NCBI RefSeq assembly: GCF_016808335.1 | Contig: NC_053149.1 | Location: 25,519,238-25,583,237 of the forward strand | Direction of reading: 5' to 3' | DNA length: 64,000 nt | Source of the DNA: Panicum virgatum | Taxonomy: Eukaryota; Streptophyta; Magnoliopsida; Poales; Poaceae | In this document: positions 49,011 to 61,630 of the stretch, piece by piece | How the letters are laid out: each line of letters starts with the position of its first letter | Position numbering within the stretch: position 1 is the first letter of the stretch | Made by a program: the position numbers and the translations under genes | The notes under the pieces: generated by a model | What the model was told of the DNA's origin: nothing | Database searches by the model: none | The model's input: the letters and a program-made list of their open reading frames with translations, nothing else

Positions 49011-49485
49011 AGGCATGTCTTTAATTTTTAAATGGAAAATCTTGTGGCATTAAATGTAGGCCCAATTTTTTTTATATATTTGGTCATATTTAATGATTAG
49101 CTTCCAAAATATACAAAGCTGTAAAGAGTTGTCTTATATGTAACTGACCACCACATGCATATCTCATGTATATGTGGTAAGACAGTCTGTCTCCTCTTGG
49201 GTTTAAAGAAAAGGCAATAATATATTTGCAACAGCTTCTGTATTTGTTTCCTTTGTTTATTTGTGCATGCTTGATCTTGCACTATGAACATTATCTTTGA
49301 GCATATGGGTAGAAATGGTAATCCGATAGGTTGTGCTACGATACAAAGAAGCGAGCGATTTCTAGGTTATTAGCATACGATGACTAGCAACAAAAAAAAT
49401 ACTTGTATGACATGAATCGTTCTTTTATTTTATCCAATCAGCACTCTCTTGCATTACATCAAGGGAAACATTGATCTGAAATTTA
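49011..49485. other. no gene seen; upstream flank of the spliced gene
   Basis: AT-rich sequence without recognisable frames or repeats. It would contain the minus-strand promoter, but no convincing TATA box could be fixed. Confidence 0.4.
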
Positions 49486-49487
49486 TG

Positions 49488-49862
49488 TCACACTATGTAA
49501 GAACCGCATTATAGTGACCCACACAAAGGTGACACCACTATGTTGCGCGTCACCCTAATATGAAAGGTAACGCGCACAAATGAGGCGCATCACCTTTTGT
49601 TCTCCTAGGGCCCCAATTATGCCTCGCAAAAAAGTGGCCCGTCACCTTTGACAGAGGTAAGGTGATGCAGCTCATGAAGCGCGTCACCTATAATATAGGT
49701 GACGGGCTATATGTGTAGCCCGTCACTTGTATTCAAATCATAGATGACGGGCATTGTTCTCGTAGGTACAGGTGGCGATCCTTAATGAAGCCCGTCACCT
49801 TTTTAGAGCACACAGGTCACCTAAACCCTAGCCCCTTAACCTATGGTCCTTGAAAGGTGATT
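49488..49862. repeat. CACTA-like fragment, GGTGACGGGC family
   Basis: Starts CACTATGTAAGAACCGC, a CACTA-type terminus, and repeats GGTGACGGGC / GCCCGTCACC in both orientations. No right terminus is seen before the LTR at 49863, so it is probably truncated. Confidence 0.5.
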
Positions 49863-50980
49863 GTCAGTGTAATGGGAACGGAGGTACCCATAATCCCAGA
49901 TAAACGGGCGATTAAGGAAGCGTGGCCCACCAGCGATGTCATCCGGAGACGTCATCCTGGGGGCCCCAGCCCTGAGTAACCACCCACGGAGACAGATGAC
50001 AGCATGGAACGGGTCAGGCTCGGCCCGGCACGAGAAGCCCGGGAAGGCCTCATCCTTCCCCTCGAAGACACCCGCCTAGTAAAAGATCTTTACCAGGCGG
50101 GAAATCCCGAGGGTTACGGCGCCCAGCCACCTGGCTCGGTACAGAGCCCGATGGGGCGCGTGGCTTCCCCGTAAGAACATCATGATTACAAGGACGTTGT
50201 GCACTAAGATGATCAGGAGATAGGCGGCTGATAGCTTATCCCTGGGCTACCCATCCCGTCAACTTGAAGATGGACGGTGACTGTGACCCACCGTCGTTTA
50301 CCGCGCCCCTCGTCGCGGTAAAACCAGGGCAGCCCCGGCCATCTCCCCGGGGTTGACTAGGGTCACCCCGGACCATGAGGGTCTGCGGGGTGACCCCAGC
50401 GCCACACAGCTGCCTCGGACCACCCCGGGTGTCCCATAGGACACCCCGGAGTACGAGGGCCCGCCAGACGCCCCCAGATCATCCAAGGACGTAGGGGTCC
50501 ACCCGCCAATATCCCATGGCCACCCCGAGACGCCTCGGGACGCCCCGAGGCCGTCCCGGTGCACCCCTGACACCGATGGGCCCCCCAAAGCCTGCCACGC
50601 CGGGCCCGACAAGCCGACTACCCATCTAATAAGGCAAGGGCAGCCTGGAAGACGGCGCCCACCATACAAAAGCAGCGTTCACACGAGTTAAAGAAGAGTA
50701 GAAAAGGTAGTTGTAGCCTATAAATAGAAAGATCCCAGGACATGTAAGGGATCCCTTTTTTGGGACCTGATGCAGACATTCCGGGTTTGGCTCTCCAACT
50801 CGGGATCAGCAAGAACCAATCACAACACACATGACAAAGGGTGTTATGCCTCCGGGTGGCCTGAACCTGTCTAAAATCATCATCTCAACTCGCTTCTGGA
50901 ATGGGGATCCTCACATGTTTTACACCCCTAGTCGAATCTCTAAACGGGGGTTCCCTCGAATCCCTCCTAGTTGTACTCAC
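49863..50980 (+). repeat. solo gypsy-type LTR
   Basis: Begins TGTCAGTGTAATGGGAACGG and runs about 1.1 kb with a TATAAATAG box at 50719-50727, so it is plus-oriented. 50290-50640 is C-rich with recurring CACCCCG words. Its right end (ACTCAC) abuts the next LTR. No internal region or primer site follows. Confidence 0.65.
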
Positions 50981-51758
50981 TGTTGGCGGTTGATTTCGAT
51001 GAATTTTACCGCCAACATTCCTTCAGATTTCATACTTTTAGGACCATATTTTGATGATTTTCACTAACATTAACAAGTTCCACGAGTTTTGGTGAGTATT
51101 TGAATTCAGGAACGACATATGCAAAAATGAGCTGAAATGGGAAGAATTCCAGGCTGACCGGCCTAGGCCAGGCCGGCCGGCCTACCCCCATGGAGCTTCA
51201 TCATGCAACTTTGTGGTTCATGGTTCTGAGAACAAGAACAATCCAACCCAAGGGTGTCTCATGCAAAAATCACAAGTTGAGACCAAAAGGCTTGAACCAA
51301 GTAAAGATGGGCCCGATTGCAGTGACAAACCAAAGACTGAAGACTCAAATCGACTTGAGGAGCAATGTGCAACTCATGATCAATGTGACAGAGCAACGGA
51401 GACCCGAGACGAACCAGGTTCAGGCCGACCGGCCTAGGTGAGGCCGGCTGGCCTCTAAATTTTTGCGTTGAAGCCAAGCAACTACTACCGACCTCAGGAG
51501 CATCCACGAGAAGGCGGTGGGAGATCGGAGGCACCCCCAGGCCAGCCGACCTAGGGGAGGCCGTCCGGCCCCACTTGTCGGCCTCTGAAGCTCCCCCTTG
51601 GCGTGGATGTAAAGCATAACCGTCTTACCTGCGTGCAACTAACGCCAAGCTTAGTACTGACCCTGAAGTAGTATAAATAGAGCTCCACCCCTCACTTCAC
51701 AACATACCATCCAAATGAGAAGAGAGTTCTCTTGTTATATCCTTTGTATTAGAATATA
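50981..51758 (+). repeat. LTR fragment related to 5511-6968
   Basis: Starts TGTTGGCGGTTGATTTCG, contains GGCCGGCC-type palindromes at 51150-51180 and 51420-51570 and TATAAATAG at 51672-51680. Its middle aligns with 5700-6010. It stops abruptly at 51758, the left edge of duplication copy U2, so the duplication breakpoint cut this LTR. Confidence 0.65.
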
Positions 51759-51913
51759 GTGATTGAGGGGGCTGTTTGAAATTGGAATACATGCTATAGA
51801 TATAATAATAGATTAGAGATCGAATGATCGAATAGTATCATTTTCAGATGTAATCAATCTTTTGATTGTAAAGCTTGTAAATCTCATGATCTTGACTTGT
51901 ACGCCATGTTTTT

Positions 51914-54505
51914 TTTTGAACGAACCGGCACAAGATGGTGCCCATTTCATTGATAAAGAAGGAATAAATATAAGTAGATAGTCATGGAAGACTACATACA
52001 GGAAAAACAAAGAACACAGCCAGAAGGAGAGACAACAATAAGGTGCGCGACATCCACCAACATACACTCTTAAAAAGCCGCCGCCGAACTCCCGCTGTGA
52101 CCTCCCGTCAACGGAAAACCTAGGGAAGAAGACCGCGCCGCACCAAAAGGCGACCGCCATGCGGGACCCATCACCGAAGTACCGATGCAGAACCACACTC
52201 CATCTGACAGGAGATAACACCAGATCCAGACCTCTCGCAGGCTGCCTCGCAGTCTCGCAAAGGCACAACTGCACGGGGGCCTCGCCACATCAGCCGTTGG
52301 ACTCCACCTCACTCTCGTCGTCTCGAAGAAACACCGCACGCGGGGGCCTCGCCACATCCGTCACAGCACCACGTCATAGATCCGTTTCAGAAGTCGCCAT
52401 CAGGATAGAGGCGGAGTTGCCCCGCTTTCTAGAGCCTCGAAAGAACAGCCATGCCCCAACCGAAGACCGACATCACCTCATTGCTACACCCATGCAAAAG
52501 GCTCCCGCCGCCATGCCAGCAAGACAAGGTAGTCACTTGTGCCGTCTTTCCGACGATGTATCACACCGGAGTAGTCTAGTAGAGTTGAGCCACCCGCCGC
52601 AATCCATTGCAAGCTAAGTCATCGCACGATGTCGATGCCATGAGCACCATCGCCTGATGCTGTCCCGCACCACATTGATAGTTGCCTAGCAACAGATCAC
52701 GGTCTGCGGCCAGCAGCCACACCGACAAAGTGAGATAACCTCTGACCGCCACCAGGGGTGCGAATGCCACCGCACGAGCTTTGCAACCCATATGAAGCTC
52801 GCCAACCTGCACTAGACCGCTCGACGCCACCACCGAAAGGGGCCTTCCATGAGCCGTCGTCACCAGCAATGCCAGAGCAGAGTTGGGTCTCAAAAGACGA
52901 TGCCTCCAAGGAGGGCACGACGCTAGTGGCGCCGCGGTCACTCGTCCAGAGAACTGGACAGGGTTTTCACCTAGAGAACCCATGCCGCAGGGATGGAGAT
53001 CCAAGATGACGCCCCCAACGGGGAAAACGACACCCTAAGACGCCACCATCATCGCTGCCAGCAATATAGGCAAAGGCTTTGGCCCAGAGCATCCCATATG
53101 CACCATAGCACGTACCCCCACCTGACCCTCCCGGGACCACGACCGTGGATGGCGTTCCGGGGGCGGCGCCAACAGACGTGCCTCCTCGCACCTCGTGCAG
53201 ACTACCTTCATGCTGTCGTTGCAGCATGCGAGTCTTCGAGGCCCTCGCCGGCCACTGTCGTCCTGACACGTGTCGATGAAGGCGTCCCATGCCAGCTCGC
53301 ACCGCGAGGTGGCAATGCCCGACACCCCACGAATCGCCTGACGTCGCTAGAGGCGGGCACGAGCCTAGGTACTTCGGCACGTAGTCCGCCACTGCAGACC
53401 GCCTGGCCGCCACTTCCATGGCGCGTCGCATCAGGCTGCCGCCATGGCCGCCCACCGCTACCCCGGCCCGTCGTACGCCGCTGCAGGTTGCCAACACCGT
53501 CGAAGCTGCCAACGTCGCCCCAGATCCAGCCGCGGAGGGTCCGGATCCGGTCATCTAGCGGCCACCACCGACGCCGGGCGTCCTCGCGGGCCTATAGTAC
53601 GCCGTAGAGCAGCACCAGCTGCTGGGTACTACTGTGCAAGCCCCCAGGAGCACCCCACCAACAGACGTGCCTCCTCGCACCTCGCGCAGACTGCCTTCAT
53701 GCTATCGTTGCCGCATGCGAGTCTTCGAGGCCCTCGCCGGCCACTGTCGTCCTGACACGTGTCGATGAAGGCGTCCCATGCCAGCTCGCACCGCGAGGTG
53801 GCATTGCCCGACACCCCACGAATCGCCTGACGTCGCTAGAGGCGGGCACGAGCCTAGGTACTTCGGCACGCAGTCCGCCACTGCAGACCGCCTGGCCGCC
53901 ACTTCCGTGGCGCGTCGCATCAGGCTGCCGCCATGGCCACCCACCGCTACCCCGGCCCGTCGTACGCCGCTGCAGGTTGCCAACACCGTCGAAGCTGCCA
54001 ACGTCGCCCCAGATCCAGCCGCGGAGGGTCCGGATCCGGTCATCTAGCGGCCACCACCGACGCCGGGCGTCCTCGCGGGCCTATAGTACGTCGTAGAGCA
54101 GCACCAGCTGCTGGGTACTACTGTGCAAGCCCCCAGGAGCACCCCGCCCTCCGTGAGGCGACGGGCCGCCAGGACTGGTGCCCCAAGCTGCCGCCGCCAG
54201 CCTCGCATGCCGCCTCCGCGCGCCGACAGGCCGCCCCACTCACCCGCCTCGCCAACCGCCGTGCAAAAGACCAGGATCATCAGATCCGGTGACGTAAGGG
54301 CTGGATCCGCGCCGATGATGCACCAGCATGCCACCATGCCGAGGCCCCTAGCCCTGTCCCGCCCCGGCGCCTGAGCCCCCCACGGGCCGATTTGCCCCGC
54401 TGTCGCCTTCCTCGCCGGCTGCCGAGCTTCCGGTGACCTGCTCGGGCGGCGGCGAGGGTGAAGGAGGCGGCGTGGACTAGAACGACGGCGCGAGGGGGGG
54501 GGGGG
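51914..54505 (-). mobile_element. LINE-like non-autonomous retroelement with tandem internal duplication
   Basis: TTGTACGCCATGTTTTT occurs at 51897-51913 and 54506-54522, a 17-base target duplication. On the minus strand the insert ends in poly-A (plus-strand T run at 51909-51917) preceded by AATGAAATGGGCACC and CCGGTTCGTTC, as in grass LINE 3' ends. The 5' two-thirds is GC-rich without reverse transcriptase or endonuclease domains. 53169-53657 is repeated at 53658-54146 (period 489, about 98% identical). Confidence 0.7.
53169..54146. repeat. 489-base tandem duplication inside the LINE-like element
   Basis: Two head-to-tail copies start CCAACAGACGTGCCTCC at 53169 and 53658, with about ten differences. 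Minus-strand frames over both read MTGSGPSAAGSGATLAAS, a Gly/Ala/Ser-rich peptide without known domain. Confidence 0.85.
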
Positions 54506-54987
54506 TTGTACGCCATGTTTTTAAAGTAAAGCAATGCCTTTGAAGCTTTTGAGCTTTTCCCGGCAGCTTTTGAGCTTTTCCCGGCTATATCAATTCATGA
54601 CGTGGCCACAGGGGGTTCTGATTAAGGCGTCCATTACCTTGTACGTACGGTTGTAAACAGCCTATGCAATGCAACCTGGATGTATTCCCCGTTTCATTTA
54701 CAGAAAGTGATGGCATTCCTTCTGAACGGACTTAATTAGACTCTTGAAGCCGCCAGTAGAGAATCGTTTCTTTAGCTTGACTTGTACTCCAACCTTCTCC
54801 TGACATGATCCAGTGATCCAGCTGACCATCATGCAACTTAGGCACAGATCACAAGTCACATGGAGGAAACAAAGCCATCATCTTGCGCACGGCGCACCCA
54901 TAGCATAATTTGCAGATTGAGGACCTCTACTCTCTCCATTTGCTCATTGATTGCTATTTGCTACCACTACACGGTGGATCCATAGCC

Positions 54988-57163
54988 ATGGCCTCCAGCC
55001 TCGTCAATCTGCTCCTCATGGAGGTGGCGGCCATCGTAAGCATTGTCCTCCTCGCCATCCTCGTCGTGCTCAGCTCCTACCGCCGCCGCTCCGGCCACCC
55101 GGCACTCCGCCTCTTCGTCTGGGCCGCCTCCACCGGTCCACCCTCTTCCTCCCTCTCGTGTCCTACGCCGTCTCCGCCGCGGCGAAGTGGGACGCCGCGC
55201 GCGTGCCGCTCCTCCTCTTCTGGACCGTCTTCCTCCAGATCCTGCGCCTCGACCATCGGCAGCGGTGGCTCCACCGGGAGCAAGTTCCGGCCGTCGGTCG
55301 AGCAGCTTGCAAGGATGGGGTGGGTGGCGTTCCTTATCATCAGCAGTGGCGGCACCGCCGGGAGCCCGCAGCTCACCGGCGTCCTCCTTTGGCTGTGGGT
55401 GCTCAGCCTCCTCAAGCTCATCCACAGGCTCGTCGCTGCCGAGCTCGCCAAGAACTCCTTCGCCGTCGGCCTCAACGCATACCTCGTCGCCGACTATATG
55501 AAGCAAATCCACGGGCAAGCTCAAGCAGGCGAAGGCGGCGGCGACGAGGTTAAGGTGCCTCCTTACTTTGTGATGGGTGAGGACAAACTCCACATTGAGG
55601 CGAGACCGCAAGGGTACCGCATTGACCGGGCATCTCCGCCGTCCTTGTCCATTGACGGCGGGCATGGGCATGGGCATCTCGTCACCGTGGACATGATATG
55701 GCGGCTTTCCTCATCCGGCGACCCGCTCCTCGCCTCTTTCCCGCACCTCAAGGATCTCTGCCTCTCTTTCGCCCTGTTCAAGCTGCAGCTCCGGCGGTTC
55801 ATCGGGTGCCCACTCGCTGAGGCCGGCTGTCACCGTGCCATGGCGTTCGTGCAGGACGGGCTCCTTAGTGGGAGCCCCGAGCGGGTGTTCCAGGTGGTCG
55901 AGACCGAGCTGTCCTTCCTCGCCGACTTCCTCTACTCCAAGCTCTCCGTCTTCTACGCGAGCGGCTGGTGCTTCCCGGCGCTCAACGCGATCCTTGTGCT
56001 GGCCACGTGGATCAGCTGCCTCGCCGCCGGTGGCGCCATCGTGCACGACATGACGAACCGCGGCACGACGCTCGCCATGGACTACCTGCAACTCAGGAGC
56101 TACCTGCAAGACCACGACACCGTGTTCCACGTCATCGTCGGCCTCGACGTCCTCGTCTCCGTCTCCTTCATCGCCGTCATCGTGTTCACCGAGGGGTGGG
56201 AGATCGCCAGCTACTTCTGCTCCGACTGGATCAAGGTGTCCACCATCTGTGAGTACGCTCGACGCCCGTCATGGCGCAAGTCGCCGTGGGCGCGTCGGAA
56301 GCTCGGCCGCGTGCTCCGCCTCCGGGCCATGCAACAATGGGATGACCGCTTCTGCCAAATGTCCATCCTGCAGCTCCGGTTCTGCTACTGCGGCTGCGTC
56401 TCCCGGCAGGTCGACCGGATCGCCAAGGAAACCGTCGTCGTGCTGGCGGCGGTGAAGTCTGCCATCGTGGAGACGCTAAGAACAAACCAGGGCAGGCTCG
56501 TGAATGGCGAGCTGTCCTTGCAACGAAACGGCGTCGCCGACAAGCTCATCTGGGCTTGCCGCATTAGCGCCACCGGCGACGACAATGCGGAGCTGGTGCT
56601 GGGCAGCCTATCCGAGCAAATCCTCTAGCGACGCTACCAGGCTCGCCGAGCTGAAGCGCTCCCAGGGTGCGCATGGCAGAGTCGACGGTGACAATGACGG
56701 CGATGAGGAGAGCGAACGGGTGGTCATTGCGACGCGGCTATCACGTTACTGCGCCTACCTGGTGGCGCTGAAGCCGGGTCTCCTGCCGGACCACCGCGTA
56801 TGGACGGAGGAGCTCTACGAGGGCGTGGTCGAGGAGGTGACGCGGGTGCTCGCGCGCTGCGCCGGGCCGGTGGTGCGGTACGAGCGCGCGGCGACGTGCC
56901 TCGCCGGGAGCATGAACGCCATGCTCAAGAAGGCGTCCAAGCTCGGGCGGCAGCTTGTGGAGGAGCTCGCCGACGAGGAGCTGACGTGGAAGGTGCTTGC
57001 CGAATTCTGGGCGGAGCTCATCCGCTACCTTGCGCCGTCAGAGAACGCGACGGCACAAGCCAAGTCGCTCCGCAGCGGTGGCGAGTTCATAACCGTGCTT
57101 TGGGCATTGCTTGGTCACGCCGGCATTGTTAAGCGGCCAGAGAGCACTGGTATCTCAGTCTAA
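54988..57163 (+). pseudogene. DUF4220/DUF594 membrane protein gene, U2 copy, frameshifted
   Basis: ATG at 54988 in the same context as U1. Compared with U1 there is an 8-base gain at about 55131 and a 29-base loss at about 55250. The net loss of 21 bases restores the frame but replaces about 40 residues, including the second and third membrane segments, by a Ser/Pro/Arg-rich stretch. A further 5-base loss at about 56627 brings in TAG, so the frame ends at 56628 after 546 residues. The DUF594 part continues out of frame to 57163 (TAA), otherwise well kept (SLRSGGEFITVLWALLGHAG). Other domains match U1. The locus is probably non-functional or makes a DUF4220-only protein. Family function is unknown; membrane location is inferred from the hydrophobic segments. 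Confidence 0.85.
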
Positions 57164-57655
57164 TCATCAGTTTCCATTCTCTTCCTTGTATGTATGTGGT
57201 TTAATTTGGGCCGGTACGTCAAATTGTAGATACAGGTCTCTATCTATTTTTTCTTTTAGTTTATTAGTTTATTTCCACTTCGTTGATCTGGAAAAAATTG
57301 GATGTTACCATAATTAATTTTATGCTGAGTTACTATGCTGTTGATATAAGTCGGTTGAAAAATCATAGATGCTAGCGTCCGGACGTCTGAGTCTGATTCC
57401 GGGTACTAGCGTTGGACCGTTGATGACTATTGACTATCAAAATTTCTACAGGCACATATTTCCATGTTACATGCAACATTCAAAGAACAAAATGCTCTTC
57501 TAGCACACGGAAAAAAACCCACCACAACATAGATGGATGTTTCGTGCAACATTTTAGTTAAAGATATATATACAGTACTACTACAACGATTGATTGGTCT
57601 TCTACAATATTTACAGTGAACAAGTACCTACAACATCGCATATCACCGGTTGAAA

Positions 57656-58565
57656 CACTACAGGAAACTGGAATTTCCTTGAGGGTGATATCACCGACAG
57701 GGTAATCTAATTTACCGACAGGAAAGCTGAAAACTAATTTCCTTGAAAAACAATTTACAGTACTGGAAAAATTCAAAGTTCTTTCTCCAAATTACCACAT
57801 AATAATTGCAATATTATCTAAATTTGGTTAAAAGATTTTAAAAAATAACATGATAACATATTTTTGGTTCATAATCTTGCCATAAAAAATTTAAATAGTT
57901 TTAGTAAAGTTGTACCACTATATTTTCGAACTCGTATGCACCTCAAATTTGGACACAACCTTATTTTCAGCATAACATTAGAAAATATGAATTTACATTA
58001 CCAATTTTTGTGAAAAAACATATTTTCCTACTTTCAATTTCGGTGGAAGAAAAAAAGCCATATGAAAATATTCAAAAAGTAGTAATTAATATTTTTCTAC
58101 CATGATTTTAGAAAAATTCAGAAAAAAGAATCATCGAATTGGGAGTTGATATGAGGGAGAAATACCAAAACCAGTTTTAATCCAGAATTAAAAGAAGGAA
58201 GACCAACTATACATGTGTTATTCATTTGAATCCATCTAGTAATCTATTTTTTCTGTGTATGTCTGATATTTTCTTGTGAGTATTCGAGTACCGACAAAGA
58301 AATTATGAATTTCTGTGTGTGTTATGAATTTCCTTGTGAGTGTTTACCCAACCGACAAAGAAAATCTTAATTTTCCTGTGTGTTCATAATTTTCCCAGAG
58401 AGGTTTTAAACAACTTACAGGCAAGAGTGAATTTACCAGTGTGTTCGGTTATTCCCCTGTGAAGTGTTTCGGCAAGCAACAAGGAAAATCGAATTTTCTT
58501 GTGGGTTTCTTGAAAAACACTCAGGGAAATTGGGCACACATAGGGAAAAACGGTTTCAAGTAGTG
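57656..58565. mobile_element. non-autonomous CACTA element, 910 bases
   Basis: Ends CACTACAGGAAACTGG and GGTTTCAAGTAGTG with AAA on both sides (57653-57655, 58566-58568). Subterminal repeats with TTCCTTGTGAGTGTTT- and AAATTTTCCTGTGTG-like words lie at 58260-58560. The interior is AT-rich, without transposase. U1 retains only its first 8 bases. Confidence 0.85.
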
Positions 58566-58568
58566 AAA

Positions 58569-58860
58569 CATCCAATAAACATACCACAACACTGGGGAAA
58601 GAAAGGTAATCTCACCAATAACTTATTACGACATTAGAAAATAATATTACCACATCACATATCAACTGTCATAACATTTCCCAACAACCGTAGCAACATA
58701 GGGGAAAGATAAATCACAACCAAAACTCGTCAATATCCAAATCACATGCTGCAACATTAGAAACCTGTACACTCGCAGAAAAAAAAATAGAATTCCCTGA
58801 TTCCAGCAACCCCATTGTCATCCTATAGAACCTAACGTTATTTTAAAACCTCATGAGGGC
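58569..58860. other. U2 sequence deleted from U1; no gene
   Basis: AT-rich sequence with CATCACATATCAAC and AACATTAGAAA words. The first 205 bases have no counterpart in U1; the homologous text resumes at the A-run near 58776. Confidence 0.5.
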
Positions 58861-60050
58861 AAGATGCCCCCCACCCCCCTAATTTATACTGGCTCTAACA
58901 AAGGAATGCAAAACCATTTTTGCATCTCGGCGGACACTGTGCCGCAACAAATCCATCTCCAACAGATGAGGCATCGCAGCATGCAGTTTGCATCGTGAGG
59001 AGAGAGGTGAGCTAAAAATGGATTCCCTCTCTCCTCCTACGCAAATCCGGAGGCGAGCGGTGGGGCTGGCAGCGCGAGTGAGCGCGAGTGACCTCATCCC
59101 CGCGCGGCAGGCCGCAGCCGGCGGCGGGCCGGAGCGTGGTGGGGCGGAATGGCGGCGGCGCTCCCTGCGAAGCTCGAATCGGCCCCGGCGGAGCTTGAAT
59201 CGACCGTCACGGAGCTTCTTGTGGCGGCCCGCGCGAGCACGTGAGCTTCGATCCCGGCCGGGAGGGGGCACCGCCGTCGCCTCCGCGTCGGCCGTGCGGC
59301 CGCGGCCCGCGGCCACTGGCGGGAGGGAGGGGAGGGGGCGCCGCCGGCGGTAGCTGAAGAGGAGGGAAGGGGGCGGCGCCGGCAGTAGCTAGAGGGGAGG
59401 GAAGGGGTGGTGCGCTGGAGGCGAGAAGAGTGGAGGGGTGGCGCACTGGTGCCGGGAGGAGGGGAGGGGGTGGCGCCGCTGCCTCCGCCTCGGCCGTGTG
59501 GCCGCGGCCCGCGGCCACTGGCGGGAGGGAGGGGAGGGGGCGCCGCCGGCGGTAGCTATGGGAGGGGGCTGATTTTTTGCGTCCGCGCTGTTGGAGACTC
59601 GATTTTTTGCGTGCGTGAGGCAAACACTGTGGGCTACGCAAACTCCCGAATGCCTCTCTTATTTTCCTTTCTCTTTTTGGAGTCAGTCTTATCGTGGAGC
59701 TGGTGTGCCCCGGCACCGCTCTCAGCCGCCATTGGATGGCTGCCGAACGGATCAGATAAAAATAAGCTGACAATCCTACAACATGCATGCAGGTGTCAGA
59801 AGGGAGAGGAATGGTGGGATGTGTGATGCGTGTCAAAAGGCTTTCTCTTGTTGGAGTCAGTCTTATCGTGGAGCTGGTGTGCCCCAGCACCGGTCTCAGC
59901 CGCCGTTGGATGGCTGCCGAATGGATCAGACAAAAATAAGCTGACAAGCCTACAACATGCATGCAGGTGTCAGAAGGGAGAGGAATGGTGGGATGTGCGA
60001 TGCGTGTCAAAATGGAGAGGGATGGTGGGATGACCGGATGAGAAGAGCGA
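58861..60050. repeat. GC-rich tandem-repeat block, U2
   Basis: Counterpart of 31591-32810. GC-rich units recur at about 59280 and 59480; the 174-base duplication is at about 59668 and 59845. Unit number differs from U1. No gene supported. Confidence 0.5.
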
Positions 60051-61630
60051 ATTTATTTCTACAAGCGTCTCTTCATCTTCCATTGACTGTCTTCTATCAT
60101 CCCCCACTCTCCACTTTTATATATTTATAAAAATCATTCATAAATAAAGATACACATATGTGCGCACCCGTATATTTATAAAATCATTCGTAAATGATGT
60201 GTGCTGCTGCAACATGAATAAGAACTTTTCACATGGATAATAACAATATGTGCGCACCCTCACATGCAAATAATTAATAAGATTTTTCTGTCACGCACAA
60301 AAGTTTGTGCGTCATAACATAATTTGTATTTTGATCATTATTCATGCTAAATATCTGTGACATGAATAACACGGCAGGGTTAGTGTTTATTTGGTAATAT
60401 TAATGATTTATTCTTTTAAATAAGCATATGAATTTTAGTCTTTTCCTCTTGAGCAACAAGAAGTTTGATGATATATCATTTTGATGTGTATTTGCTCCAC
60501 TAAAAAAATTAAGCATAAACAGTTGTATATGTGCATGCACAAAAGTATGTGCATCATAAGATAATTTTTATTTTGGTCGACATTAAATATCTGTGACATG
60601 AGTAACACATCAGTGTTAGTGTTTATTTTGTAATATTAATTATTTGTCCTTTTAAATAAACGTATTACATTTTAGTCTTTTTCTCTTGAGCAGCGAGAAG
60701 TTTGATGAAATATTATTTCAACAATTGATGAGTGTAAAAAAATATGTGTAAAAGAATTGCAACATCATGCACAATACTACATGCAAAGGGATATAAATAT
60801 CATACAATTGATGAGTGCATCTGTCATACTTTAAGCAGTTTTTTACTGTTCATCCATGCAAAACAATATGGGTATTGCTTTAATTTATCAGTTAACAAAA
60901 GAAGTGCATATATTTTGTCAATATTTCAATTTGGTTATGCAAAACAAATATATGCATTTATCATGCAAATATTTTTGTGTTTATTATGCATAAGAAATGC
61001 ACATCAATAGAATGATTTATATGTGCAAAAAAGAGTGTGCATTTGTTATGGTATTTTTTATGATTTCTGTGCAAAAAAATAAATGCATCTATCAATTATC
61101 ATGCACATATGTTTTACATTTTCATGTGCTTATAAAATGCGCATCGGGATATGTTACTTTTCCTCTACATCAACACCATGCAGCAGTATTTGATTTGTTC
61201 TTTGCATGAAAATAGGTGCATCATGATGCAGTGAAGAACATTCTCACATTCTTTTGATCACACCCAAAATTAGTGCACCTAACATACATTACTTTGTAAT
61301 GTATACAAAAATATGTACATGCATTTATTCAGCGTTTTTGGAATTAACTTTGATATGCACATGTATTTATTCAGCATTTTTGAAATCGACTTTGTTGTTT
61401 AGAAATAAGGTGTGTCAATCTAGATATTTTTAAGTTCAAAAAAATATCTACATATTTTAAATAAATACAGTTGCTCACACATGCTTGCCGGTGAGCACAC
61501 ACCGATGGTTTGGGAACAAAACATATCTTTAGTGTAGTCTACAGTGACTAAAGCAATGCTCATAATAGCTCTTCTCAACTTTTACACGTCCCAAGACGTC
61601 CTGTACTTGTATTGTTTTCTGTGCATAACA
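60051..61630. repeat. AT-rich block, U2
   Basis: Counterpart of 32811-34390, including the 242-base tandem repeat (copies at about 60298 and 60540). Differences from U1 are scattered single bases and a few short indels. Confidence 0.55.

Larger units (their letters stand above)
25990..51758. repeat. segmental duplication copy U1
   Basis: From 25990 (GTGATTGAGGGGGCTG) this copy matches sequence beginning at 51759, through the DUF594 gene, its 3' flank, the GC-rich and AT-rich blocks and the CACTA start at 36625, where the second copy leaves the window. By eye the non-coding parts are about 97-99% identical outside indels. The right limit is not visible; 51758 is assumed from a direct tandem arrangement. 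Confidence 0.7.

Noticed and set aside
54967..55677. 236-codon minus-strand frame
   Set aside because: Antisense shadow of the GC-rich DUF4220 coding region; similar shadows occur over U1 (26807-27295).
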